DNA from: Arenicola marina
Lineage: Eukaryota; Annelida; Polychaeta; Arenicolidae
Assembly (NCBI GenBank): GCA_964019135.1
Contig: OZ025258.1
Span: 4,483,961-4,547,960, forward strand
DNA length: 64,000 nt
Direction: 5' to 3'
A model generated the notes under the pieces. It saw only the letters and a list, made by a program, of their open reading frames with translations. It ran no database searches and was not told where the DNA came from. Positions within the stretch are counted from its first letter, which is position 1. Every line of letters begins with the position of its first letter. Both the position numbers and the translations under genes were made by a program. Shown in pieces: positions 11,846 through 22,837 of the stretch.

Positions 11846-11962
11846 ATGGTGCATTGCTTTGTTTGGGTGCAACCACGGGACTGCTGTTCATTAAAAAAAA
11901 ATCAGTTTATTTCCCTTTCCACTGGACAAGAAGAAAGGGCAGAAATGGATACATTTATGCAG
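11846..11962 (+). pseudogene. Damaged THAP zinc-finger domain exon
   Basis: Read across frames, the segment gives MVHCFV, then GCNHGTAVH, then KKISLFPFPLDKKKGQKWIH and LCR. These are the signatures of the N-terminal half of a THAP (C2CH) DNA-binding domain: MVxxC, GCxN, the S-L-F-x-F-P-x-D core, and a conserved W. The exon ends at a good splice donor, AG|GTAGGT, as first exons of THAP genes often do. A two-base frame slip between the first two blocks, and TAA where a lysine codon is expected before the A-run, break it. The rest of the C2CH site is not seen downstream. THAP domains occur in host transcription factors and in P-element-type transposases, and the sequence cannot tell which. Assembly error in the A-run is possible. 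Confidence 0.6.
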
Positions 11963-13377
11963 GTAGGTTGATATTCACAAGCCGATCGAAGCGAGGAAGG
12001 CAACGCCCCCCTCGGCCTCGGCTCGGGTTCATCTGTCACTGTCACGTTGACGTTGTTACTGCGTCACACTCGCTGTCCCTGTCAGTTTGGGTGTCAACCA
12101 GTGTTTGTTTTCTTAACTTTCAGAATAGCGGACAGTGTATTTGAGATAAAATGTAGACAAGTGTAAGGAATGCCTATTTTTAAGGCAGGACAAAACTTAC
12201 TTGTTTCAGTAATATTTTGATTTTAAATATTTACCGCGAAGTCTATAACATTTTATTTAGCCCAGCATTTTAGATGATGCCACTCTGCTCATGCAGGATG
12301 TTTTATAACCAGCTTCAAATCTATTCATAACATTGTAAAATATCTGCATATTATTTTTAACATCCTGTGCCCATTGCGCAATCACCAGATCACTGATATA
12401 GATATATAGAGTAGCTCTATTTCAATTGAATGTAAATCTAATTTTATGATTGATGTAGGAATTATTTTAAATTTCCAGATGCTGTTCTACACATTTTTAT
12501 TGGTTGATGTATTTCAAGTTCAAAACCATATAGACTTTGGAAAGGTTCGCAGCCAGTCGAGTGACAATTTCAAAAGTTTTGCATACATTTATTTTAGCCT
12601 TGTAATATGAATAGGCATTGCCTAAGTTGCGAGCTCACCCAAATAAAAAAATAATAAAGGCCTAGCTCTTAAAGCTGCTGTATCAACGGCAGCAGCCAGC
12701 TGTCCTAATCTTATAGGTTTCTAGACAACTAGACTCAAAACCAACACAGGTATAGTTGGTTTGAGGTTGAGTTAGCTTGGGTTCGAGTTGGCTTGGGGTT
12801 GAGTAGGTGATGGGTCGGGTATGTCGTGGGTCGAGTTGACTAGATGCTGTCTTATATCTGCTGTATTAGCTGAAGTAGTTTATATTCTTAAAACTACCAG
12901 TACTGAAATATCTTATTTAAGTTATAGAACTGATATTTTTATCTATTTCTTTTAATTAAAAATAAGATGGATGGCTTAGTTGTTTAACGGTAATATTTGG
13001 GCTTAAAGTCATACATGCAGAGAAATACAAAAATAAGTAGTTGCTTGAGTCTATAATTAATCATATTAGATCTATTTTATGATAATTAATATCTTATTCA
13101 TTTTTTTTCCTTTTGCTAAAATTATATATAGGTTGATGAGATATTTTTAAATCAAGTTTATACCTGGTCATAGATTTATAGCAATCTATACCTATCTATG
13201 TACCAGGTATATGTTCATAAAAAAGCTAAATATGCCCCAATATGGCCAACAAAAATTGATGACAACATGTCCATAAATATTTCTATTTATATTAGAAGGA
13301 CTTTAATAGATCTATATCATTTCTATTAAAACTATTTTCGGAGGTAACTCCTTCATGAAAAACATATTTTCATTGCC
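11963..13377. other. AT-rich, no recognised gene
   Basis: Includes a GT-rich degenerate stretch at about 12750-12835 (GGTTGAGTTGGCTTGG-like) and a small hairpin around 12675 (GCTGCTGTATCAACGGCAGCAGC type). Otherwise intron-like or intergenic. Confidence 0.4.
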
Positions 13378-13664
13378 TGTTGTGACCTATCCATGAGAAC
13401 AGATACTGAACAATTGCTAAATACACCATGAGTAAGCTTCTTGAACACTCACACCATGTCAGAAGTATGTTTTATCATCATCCTTCTTCTTCTACCATTT
13501 TAGCAATCTATAACATGTTTTATAGCAGGCTTTATGCAGTTGTGACCTGTCCATGAGAACATATACTCGATTGTTGCTAAATACACCACGAGTAAGTTTC
13601 TTGAACACTCACCACATGTCAGAAGTACAATGTATGTTTTATCATCATCCGTCTTCTTCTATCA
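13378..13664. repeat. Imperfect two-copy tandem duplication, about 160 bp
   Basis: The blocks TTGTGACCTATCCATGAGAAC...CACCATGAGTAAG...TCAGAAGTA...TTTTATCATCATCC at 13380 and 13540 match closely, offset by about 160 bp. Confidence 0.85.
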
Positions 13665-14049
13665 TCCTAGATCTATACAATTTGCTACCAATGTAATATT
13701 GGTATCTCTCACAAAAAATGTTTTTAGAAAGTAAACATAAAAAAAGATAAGTAAACTGGGCATATGTTACCAAATTTCCAGTGTATAAGTCACACCCACC
13801 GATTTTGAGAAATTATTAGACTTCAGCCATAGATAAGTCGCAGCAGTGTATAAGTAAAATGAAGTAAACTGACCATATGTTGCCTATTGCCTATTTACCG
13901 GTAGACACTTTTACATGCTAAACCCTGTTTATTATGTATACTTGGTATCTATTTGAAAGTAATACTGCTTGAGTAGGAGTAGTCCAGACAGTTTTCTGAT
14001 CCTCAAAATGGTACACATTTGTGTTGCTTATCAATATGAACTACTAAAA

Positions 14050-14240
14050 CCGTTGTTTCAGTAATCGTTGCCTTTTTTATTAAACTTTTAATTCAATAAT
14101 TGTTGTTTTTTTCTATTAAACTTTAAATCCAATAATTGTTTCCTTTTTTATTAAACTTTTAATTCAATAATTGTTGCCTTTTTTATTAAACTTTTTATTA
14201 CATAATTGTTGCCTTTTTGATTAATATTTTAATTATTTGT
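14050..14240. repeat. Five-copy AT-rich tandem repeat of about 40 bp
   Basis: The unit AATAATTGTTGCCTTTTTTA plus TTAAACTTTTAATTC is repeated about five times with small indels. Confidence 0.8.
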
Positions 14241-14742
14241 CAGCAAGGGGATGTTGACAATACAAAGTACAACCATTTTTTGTGTGAATATACTCAAAGC
14301 TTGACATTTTAAGAGGGGCTGTTTAGTTTCGGGAAAAGGGATTTCATTCAATATTTGTTAAACTGTTGATATCCTAGCTATATTTTTGCCAGTGATATGT
14401 TTAAATTTCATGCCCAAATAGACTGGAAGTAAAAATATTTGTATGTCCTATATTGTTTTGCGATGGTTATCTAGATCTATATGTGTCTGGCAGGGAAACC
14501 AGTTTTTGACATTTGACATGGAAAATGATTGTATTGGGACAATTTTAAACTTAAAATGTTGCTTTAAGGGGAATAAAATATATAATTCTGCATTTGATTA
14601 AAAATCGTAATAATGGCATTAATTTAAATAAGTTATATAGATTAAAATCATTTGAAAATTAACAAAAATAGCACTGAAAAACAGCTATTTTTTCAAATCA
14701 TAGATGAGTGATATGGTTGTGAATAAATCTGAATTATCCTGG

Positions 14743-15252
14743 GGTGTCAAAAGTAGGCAAAATGTGTCAAAAAAAGGAAATAGTAAGTCATGTGAATGAT
14801 ATATAATAGAATATTCTTAAAATATTTACAGTTTTGGTTTTAACTCCTGTTTAATTTTTCTCAATTAAACTCTTCAAATTATATATTTCAGGGGTGGAGG
14901 CATTTGAAATATAGGTTTGGAGTCTAGAAACCAGAATTAAATTGTTATATTTAAAAAGACAAAAACTGCAGCTGAAATTTTGATGTCCTAGATATATGTG
15001 TCAGAATTAGGCAAAAGGTGTCAAATGTTAGGAAATAGTATAGATCTATGAACAATATATACCGGTAATAAAATATTTACAGTTTTTGCTTAAAATCCTA
15101 TTTAATCTGTCTCAAATAAACTTTTCAAATTAGAGCTATATATATTTCATGGGTGGAGGCATCTAAAATATAGGTTTGGAATCATAATAGAGACCAGAAT
15201 TAAATTGTTATATTTAAAAAGGCAAAAACTGCAGCTGAAATTTGATGTCATA
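14743..15252. repeat. Two-copy tandem duplication of about 255 bp
   Basis: The copies at 14743-14990 and 14998-15252 share GTGTCARAAKTAGGCAAAA, GGGTGGAGGCAT, AATATAGGTTTGGA, CCAGAATTAAATTGTTATAT and CTGCAGCTGAAATTT in the same order. They have diverged by substitutions and small indels. Confidence 0.88.
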
Positions 15253-15419
15253 TGGAAAATTTAGTGTTTACCCTACCTACTTTTTAGTTTTACAGTCACA
15301 GACAGTGGTTTAAAGCCAAAGGCCCCAATTGGCCCAAAATAACTCGGTATAAACATGATTCCAAAAACATCAAAGTAAAATCTGCATTCCAAATAGCAAT
15401 AGGCCTACTTCTGTCAGGG

Positions 15420-15566
15420 TAGCCTGAAAGTTCAGACGCTACAGTCCTGACACTTGTTCTTGGTGACTGTAGTCACCAAGAACAAGTCACCAAGAACAAG
15501 TGTCAGGACTGTAGCGCAGTCACCAAGAACAAGTGTCAGGACTGTAGCGTCTGAACTTTCAGGCTA
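15420..15566. mobile_element. Foldback MITE, copy 1, with 9-bp target-site duplication
   Basis: The ends are TAGCCTGAAAGTTCAGACGC and its exact reverse complement. The arms continue inward through CTACAGTCCTGACACTTGTTC to CACCAAGAAC, with an internal repeated arm segment. CTGTCAGGG flanks both sides (15411-15419 and 15567-15575), a clean 9-bp duplication. A 9-bp duplication fits Mutator-like elements best. There is no coding capacity. Confidence 0.9.
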
Positions 15567-15689
15567 CTGTCAGGGTCACTGACAGTGACACTGGTGTTGA
15601 CCACAGCTATGCTTGTTCTTTCAACCAGTCCAGATTGATTTCATCACACCTTCCTGTCTCCCTGACCATATCCATATGATATCTATGGC

Positions 15690-15788
15690 TAGCCTGAATG
15701 TTCAGACGTTACAGTTTGACAGTCTGATGCTTACTGTTACAGTCACAAGAACAAGTGTCAAGACTGTACCGTCTGAACATTCAGGCTA
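15690..15788. mobile_element. Foldback MITE, copy 2, same family
   Basis: The ends TAGCCTGAATGTTCAGACG and CGTCTGAACATTCAGGCTA match copy 1, and the interior again holds ACAAGAACAAGTGTCA. At 99 bp it is shorter than copy 1. The flanks ATCTATGGC and ATCGAGGAC agree at 6 of 9 positions, consistent with a decayed 9-bp duplication. Confidence 0.82.
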
Positions 15789-15799
15789 ATCGAGGACTA

Positions 15800-16522
15800 T
15801 CTGACTTGTTTTAGCTTGGACTAAAACTTTAGTTCAAGATCAAAATTAGCCAAAGCTGTCAAGTTAGATGGTTTTATATCAAAATACCAACCTTCAATCT
15901 CAACAAAACGTACTGACAAGTAGACGTCAACAAATCAACGACTGAGTCAGTTATTTGTCTAATTTGACCAGGGTTGACAGTGACACGACCGTTTGACAGA
16001 CCGACGCGAAGACGACACTCGACTTGGTCACTTATCTGACTTAAAAAATTGACAACCAGGGCAGGGGCTGAAATATTCATGAAAACTGTCATAGCACTCA
16101 GTTGAAATAAACAGATGACTTTCAAAAAAAATACACACCTCGTCTAAATTTCTTATCACTTTTTTAGATCTAGATCTATGCCAAACAGCAAAAACAAACA
16201 AAACTTTGAGTCGAGTTTCGAACGCGTTCGCCAGGGTTCGCATTTTCCGGATGTTAGCATCAATATCCCAACAGAGGGCGTTCCGCTAGTAGCCGGGAGA
16301 AATGGTGAATAAAAATGTAATCAATGTTTTATAGTTTTCATAATCATAATCCTTCAATATTCAGACAAATAAAGCAATAAAATTATAATTTTAGGCGTAT
16401 ATTCTGTTATATAGTCTGGAACTTTCTGAAATGGCTCCTATTATCGCCTTCATTCTCGGCCATGACGCGCGGCCGACGTTTTTTGAATCGCATAGTATGG
16501 CAATGTATGGCAAGCCAAAAAA

Positions 16523-16525
<3 letters not shown>
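15800..16525. other. No recognised gene
   Basis: Short frames on both strands without recognisable motifs. A CpG-containing patch lies at 16200-16310. Confidence 0.4.
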
Positions 16526-16572
<47 letters not shown>

Positions 16573-16575
16573 TTT
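16526..16575. repeat. (TTTA)n microsatellite
   Basis: About twelve uninterrupted ATTT/TTTA tetranucleotides. Confidence 0.97.
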
Positions 16576-16579
16576 TTTC

Positions 16580-18107
16580 TCTTCGTATACGTTACCATAA
16601 TAGCTCGCTAGAGCTCGCTATTAAATTCTTTATGATGGTATTATGTCCACTGGCATGCCCAGTCAGTTGAAATGTGAGGGGTCCATGATGATGTCTTTTG
16701 AGGAATTTGTGTCTGCACAGGTTGCTATAGATTGTACAAAAATCACTTAACAATATGCCATCAGACATGAATAGCACCAGTCACTCGTACGAAAGTAGGC
16801 ATACAGTTAAGTTTTAACATTTGTCACACCTAGTGGGGCACTGGTCTTTTGTTTGCCATTATATCCACGATCTACTTCTAACACAGCCATTGTTGAACAT
16901 TGATCAATGCTATAAGAGTTTGTGCCCAAAGATTCAATTTGGACAATAAAGGTTTAATATTCACAGCAAAATCGATGTGTTAGTGTCTTTAAATACCCCT
17001 CCTTTTCTCTCCAGAAATTCACACTTCACAAAGCAAGAGGCCGAAGCTTGTTACAAGACAAATAGAAGTAGGGAAGGGGGGGGGGGGGGGGGGGGGTCCA
17101 CATTAGCATTATTAGCTTGCCCCCAATTTGTAGTATGTAGCAAATAAATATTATATACCATGTGATCTTTCGATATGACATATTTATGGTTATCTAATTC
17201 ATGTACAGTAGGTATTGGCACTACATGAATACACATATAGTTAACACAGTTAACACACATGCATACAAATATGACAAAGAGTGCAGATATGACAGCACTA
17301 TTGAAGAAAAACTTGAATTTCATTTGTCTCATGTATAGGTCATGATCCATAGCAACCTGTGCGGAGGTGTAGTCAGCTGTTATGGTCTGGTATATAACAC
17401 AAGATAAACTAGATAATTCCCATGAAGTGTATATTGTTTATTTAGAGCTTTGGACAACATTGCACCGTGTTCAAGTTACACAGCTTCGTTTACAAGATGT
17501 CAATTTCCACAGCTTACACCAAATAGTGAAGGATTTTTGATGTTCGCATATTAAAAGGGTGTGCATCCCTACCGGTACATGTACAGAAATAAATTGTACC
17601 CAAACTTCTATTTCCTGCAACGGTTACCACTATCCGCCATAGCAAATGAATACAGTTCAATAAATGTGTATATCATAACACTAGCTATAATTAAGTTTCA
17701 TACATGTAATGGTGTCTCCCTGCTCTCTGGTAATTACATAAAATACATTGAAAAACATGTATATTATAAACTTTGTTTCATATATAAGGGGTACATTGAA
17801 CTACTTACCCCTCAATTATCTTTATACGCTTCGCTGTTATAGAGTGTATATTGCAGTGCTTTTTTTTTAATCTTCCTGTTTACATGCATGTCTATGCCTA
17901 CTAGACTCCTATTCAGTGACTGTTTAGGAGTAAAATAAATCAGCTGATGAAATTATATCATATTATGAATTGTTGTTTTACTTTACTTATTTACTGATGA
18001 CACAGGGAATGATATGACTGATAAGTAAAATGCAATCATTGTATTGATTCGGATGACCTAAAAATCCTGAAAAAAAAATTGAGCTGTCATTACTGCAGCT
18101 GCCCAAG
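16580..18107. other. AT-rich, no recognised gene
   Basis: Contains a 21-bp poly-G tract at about 17076-17096 and an AATAAA in GGACAATAAAGG near 16945. No frame has recognisable protein motifs. Confidence 0.4.
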
Positions 18108-18192
18108 GAGGCAGTAGAACAGGTGGGGTGAACACCCTGTTGTGAACCTCGTAAAATAAATAAAGTTTATATAAAAAAAAGAGGCAGTAGAA
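18108..18192 (+). mobile_element. Very short retroposed insert (61 bp) with poly-A and 12-bp target-site duplication
   Basis: GAGGCAGTAGAA occurs at 18108-18119 and again at 18181-18192, flanking a 61-bp insert. The insert ends AATAAATAAAGTTTATAT plus an A-run. Its last 43 bases match the 3' end at about 8842-8883, including the polyadenylation signal. Tail, signal and duplication together show a LINE-type, severely 5'-truncated retroposition of a polyadenylated transcript. Confidence 0.88.
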
Positions 18193-20138
18193 GAAATCAA
18201 AACAGTAACATATGAATCGATATCACATTTTTGGATATATCAAACCAAACCATCTACCGGTAATAAAAATATGTCTACATGTGTGGGCCGCATATGTGTA
18301 CACACATAACGCTATACCAGTATACATTACCGTGCTCACACATTACCGTGTACACACATTTTTGAAATTTGTTTTACTTATGGCCCAAATTAAGTTGAAA
18401 AATAAATGTATTTATTGTTATCCTGAGCATTTAAAAAATCATGCAACACTTAAATGCTGACTTCAAATAAAATGAAAACTAAAATTTATGAAGCAATTAC
18501 CTCACATATTAAATAATAAATGAATCAACAGGAACAAGAACAAACAAATATTGAAATATAAAGGGACTAGATTAGTTGCCAATACATTTTGATAGTTATA
18601 TATACATTGTACATATTTTATAAAAGTGAATCTCAGATAATAATATATGTATACCTATATCCAGGTTGTCCTCATTTGGAGGAGCTTACTTTGGGTGCTT
18701 CACTGGGCCAACTGCATTATTTTTCGTCTGTCTTACTTGCACTTTTGTAACTGAAAGAATTACCAGTATTCAAAAATAGTGTACTATAACTGTGATATAT
18801 TATATGTAATCACTGACTGGCTAGAATTGATAATATGGTACATACATATAAGGCAATATCATTATTCAATACATATAGTAGATATATATGCTTAAAATCT
18901 ACCAGTTATTAAATATATTACTATAGTATTTTACATTAGTTAATGGTAAATGTTAATTAAATATGCCAAAATAAAGAAATATACAAAACTGGGCCTTCAC
19001 CAATACAAAAGTACTGCTGCCACAGGGTAAATTTTAACTCCTTCATAGGGCATATAGAATATGGAAATGCTTGGGAGATTTAGTAATTGAAATATCAGGA
19101 GATTTAGCTTTTGAAATGTTCTACTAATTGCTTTGGATGAGGTATAGTGGGAGGGTGGGATATATTTTTCATATGGTCTTATAATAAATTGTCAAAGTGT
19201 GAATTAGGAAAAAAAATCACAGAAATGCAAAGAAAAAGACTTTTTTTTTCTTTCTATCATGATATTCAAAAGTTTCTTAGACTCTAATATATCAGGGCTC
19301 CACATTAACTCTTCAGCTAAATTTAATATATCAAGGCCGTACACTTAACTGTTTAACAGCTACCGGTACTTGCTCTGTGAGTTAAATTAATTGTAAAATT
19401 TGTATCTTTCATATGCATAAAGCAGATATTATTTTTGCCATGGCACAAATACTTTAATACTTGACAATATTTTTTGGGGGGGATAAGTAAATATTCAGTG
19501 GGACAAGTAAATATTGAAAATTGCTGTACTACCTACTCAATGGGAACCATGCACCTTCCCATTTATTTGGAAAAAAACACTGTCCCACAAGCAAAATCAC
19601 TTTCCCTGGTGTTCCCTGGTCAAGCAGACATACATTAATTAAGCCCTGTATCTAGGTAGATCTAGAAAACTAACTTGTGCGATGAAAATATTTGTTCCAG
19701 ATAAAATTGCCCACATCACATAAAAACACCTCACTTACCTTCACTTTGTAGTTCTTATCTCTCGTCGACGTCTGGCCTTTTTCATTTGCCACAACCGGCA
19801 ACAACAGTGACTGACTGTCACCGAATGAATGCCTCAGAATGGTAAACAAGCCGCAGACGCAGTGCGCGATCGCTGGCCACCGCACTTTCGCTCTTAAGAG
19901 TGATTTTGGCGAAGTCTTTTGTATAATTTGACAAGTATTGGATTGATAATGCCATTTAAGACAATATGTTTTCAAATAATTACACTTGTAGTCCGATAGA
20001 GGGTGTTGGAAATTTAGGCACACGACGCAGACAGCTCTGATCCCGTATCAACAACAGGCAGAGAAATGCGCTGCAGCCCGGAAGTGATAATTCTCGCCAA
20101 ATCGCGCGGAGGAGCGAGATGTACTTACAGACCCTATA
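18193..20138. other. AT-rich interval with a weak minus-strand exon candidate
   Basis: Mostly low-complexity AT-rich DNA. On the minus strand there is a strong donor (AAG|GTAAGT, exon end at 19739) and a strong acceptor (TTCTTTCAG|TTACAA, exon start at 18750). These could bound a 988-bp intron of a short or noncoding transcript. No protein family is recognisable in the flanking frames. Confidence 0.3.
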
Positions 20139-20486
20139 GGGTCTGCAAGTGACATCACAGACAGCGCGCGCTCACCTCCAGCGAATCCGGTTTTGGGTAC
20201 ATGACGCTTCACCGCCCCATATACAAAGCATAGGGAGCTCTTTGTAATGGCGTGAAACGCACAGAAAACCAGCGTCTTGCGATTTAAAACTAGTACGAGT
20301 ATGAAGGTATAACCCCAAGCATTTATTCCATATGGTTTTCAAATCTAACATTGCATTCATATCTGAAACATCAGTGAGTCTATTTTGAGGCCCATGGTAA
20401 AGTATAGGGACCCGCTGACGCGTTGTACCCAGAACGGTTGTTTCTAGAGGTGAGCGCGCGCTGTCTGTGACGTCACTTACAGACCC
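20139..20486. mobile_element. TA-flanked MITE, 348 bp
   Basis: The terminal inverted repeats begin GGGTCTGCAAGTGACATCAC and, on the other strand, GGGTCTGTAAGTGACGTCAC. They continue through AGACAGCGCGCGCTCACCTC, about 45 bp with few mismatches. TA dinucleotides lie at 20137-20138 and 20487-20488. TA duplications fit Tc1/mariner-related MITEs. A partial facing copy of the same end (CTTACAGACCCTA) abuts it at 20124-20136. No transposase is present. Confidence 0.85.
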
Positions 20487-20499
20487 TATTGTCATGGCA

Positions 20500-20660
20500 C
20501 GAATACAGTGTTGTCAAGCTTTGCACTTTTGTTGTTAAGACGTTGTCATGGCGTGGACATTGCGTTGACATAGCGTTTTCATCGTGCGATCGTGGTAATG
20601 GCGTTGTCATGATGTTGTCATGGCGCTGTCATGATGTTGTCATGGCCTGGTCATGCCGTA
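20500..20660. repeat. Degenerate short tandem repeats (GTTGTCATGGC-like)
   Basis: The words GTTGTCATG, GCGTTGACAT and GTTGTCATGGC recur about a dozen times at 12-18 bp spacing, upstream of the sulfotransferase gene. Confidence 0.65.
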
Positions 20661-20841
20661 TAAGAGACATCCCAAACCAGCTGTTGTTGATCAATATTTA
20701 ACACACACAAATAGCGCAAATAAATTCAGCGTCTGGTAACCCGTATAAATAAAACCGATAACTTATCGCGACACAGCCGTCGGCGTTTCAATTTGCCACT
20801 TTCTTTCAATACGTCATATGTGAGATCTTGAGGTCAGTTTC

Positions 20842-22831
20842 ATGTTTCCCCTTGGGCTACACATGCCTTACGATATGTTGCTGAAAAGGGGGGTCGTCAT
20901 CTTAGTCAGCGCTTGCTGTCTCTTCTTCATCACAGCATATCTTCTTAGATATGTCTCCCAACGGCAACTCTCTACGAACCGAATGTTTTATCAGATCAAC
21001 AGGAATAACAATTTGTTGATGAAAGAGTCCGGTAAGTTAAATCAAAGGTGGTTGTATGCTTACCGAAACTGTTTTGTAATATGTAGCCTACATGCATGAT
21101 TTTGTAAACAATTAGATTTATGTCAAGGAAAGATCTTAGGATGCCTGCTATAAATAACTATACCTTGATCTAATCGGTCCCCAGAATATTAAGCAATGTT
21201 AATTATTATAGCATTTTGCCTCATCCGAGTATTAAACTAGAATTCATGAAATGTATTGAATTATTAGTAAACGGATCTACAGAAATTAGTAAAGTAGTCA
21301 ATATTAGCATATTTGAATTAATCCATACTTACATGACATAAACGAATTAATTTTGAGATCTTGTGACTGAGTATTGAAGTTTTGACGAATGAATGGCACT
21401 TATTGTTGTTAATTATGTCTGGAAGAGCGTCACTGAGATCGGAGTACCGGATGCACTGTACGTTTTTTAGCGACAAAAAACCCAAACATCATAGTGACGA
21501 AAACGTCAGACCTTGGTAGAATGAAATACACAGTTTTAAGTTTGACTTCAACCATCCTGGTTATCGCCCACATTGTGACGACCCAGCGTAACATTGCTGG
21601 AGGAGACTGTCGAACACATTGAGATAATCAGACTGCAGTCAAACATTCCGTCATTTCAAATTCGTTGATTGGCTTAGTGGGTCAAAGATCAAGGTCACGG
21701 TTTTTCTTGGTGAATCATTGGAAAGAACCGCAGAAAAGTTGTTCGTTGCTAATTGGACAGAATCATTTGGCATGATGTCCCGCAAAACGGCGCAAATCGA
21801 GTGAAATGGTTTGTTTTAGACCACTTTTGTGCATTTTAAGGCTAACTTGGCAACAGGAACAGGGCACACAGCAAGATATCAGTTGTCTATGTTTGGAAAT
21901 GTCACTTAATTGATGAATATAATTTACTTCTTATTTCACAGACAGGAGTGTTTGTTCTACTAAAGACCGACTTCGGCTGATCAACAAATTTTGTAAGAAT
22001 GTCTCTCGCGTGCCGACCCCAGACTTGATGAACCCGGAAACCTACCACAGGCTGATGGTGAATGACGAGTTCAAGGTCATCTATTGCGTCGTTCCGAAGG
22101 CGGGTTGCACGTCCATGAAGGTGATGATGGGCGAGGCCTCGGAAAACTTCATCACACCTGAGAATTACACCGGGCAGGCAGTGCATGGTGAAGTGTACAT
22201 GAAAAAGGTGGGATTAACATGGGCCCGTAACCTAAACATTGAAGCAATTAAATGGCGATTACAAAATTATACTAAATTCATGATACTGAGACACCCTTTT
22301 GAAAGATTACATTCGGCTTGGAATGACAAGTTCGTCGAGCATTACAGCACCTACGGTCATATATATAGAAAGATAATCGCTAAGATTTACCCAGATACGC
22401 TCGCTGGACAAGATGGGAAGGAACCCGGCATTCCTAGCTTCCGTCAGTTTTTGCAACTGTTACAAGTTAACAAGTTTCATGGTGATGCTCACTGGGGATC
22501 TCAGTTCGCAATGTGTCACCCGTGTGCCATCCAATACGACATCGTGGCGAAGCTGGAGACCATGGGCGATGACAGAATTCAATTGCTCAATCTCTTCGGG
22601 ATGGCAGAATTACCCACTTTGAACACGGCTGAACAAGACGCGACAGACAAGTCACGAGATCTAGCGACCAAGTATGACCTTGCCGAGACCTTGCGCCATC
22701 TATCCAAGAAAGATTACCAATTATTGCTTGCACGGTATCAAGACGATTTCGAGGCTTTTGGTTATGACTGGAATCTTCAGAATGGCACTGCAATGTGTAA
22801 GAATAGTGAAGCAACAAGCCAATGCTGCTGA
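20842..22831 (+). CDS. Carbohydrate sulfotransferase (HNK-1ST/chondroitin 4-O-sulfotransferase family), two coding exons
   Basis: Exons 20842-21031 and 21942-22831 join in phase 1 across a 910-bp intron (G|GTAAGT donor; TTATTTCACAG acceptor), giving 359 residues, normal for the family. Residues about 16-37 form one hydrophobic segment after a short basic N-terminus: a type II Golgi-type anchor with a lumenal catalytic domain. The domain shows the 5'-phosphosulfate loop VPKAGCTSMK (about 114-123), the 3'-phosphate-binding RHPFERLHSAW (180-190), and the family block HWGSQFAMCHPC...YDIVAKLET (247-270). N-glycosylation sequons include NVS at 83 and NYT at 138 and 172. The family transfers sulfate from PAPS to hydroxyls of GalNAc or related sugars in glycosaminoglycans or glycoproteins; the exact acceptor cannot be read here. 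The start is chosen because exon 1 opens with ATG just before the anchor. Further 5' untranslated exons are possible. No neighbour suggests a pathway partner. Confidence 0.92.
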
Positions 22832-22837
22832 GTCACT

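Noticed and set aside
16431-16670. 79-codon frame over the TTTA microsatellite
   Set aside because: The middle is LFIYLFIY from the microsatellite and there is no conserved motif.
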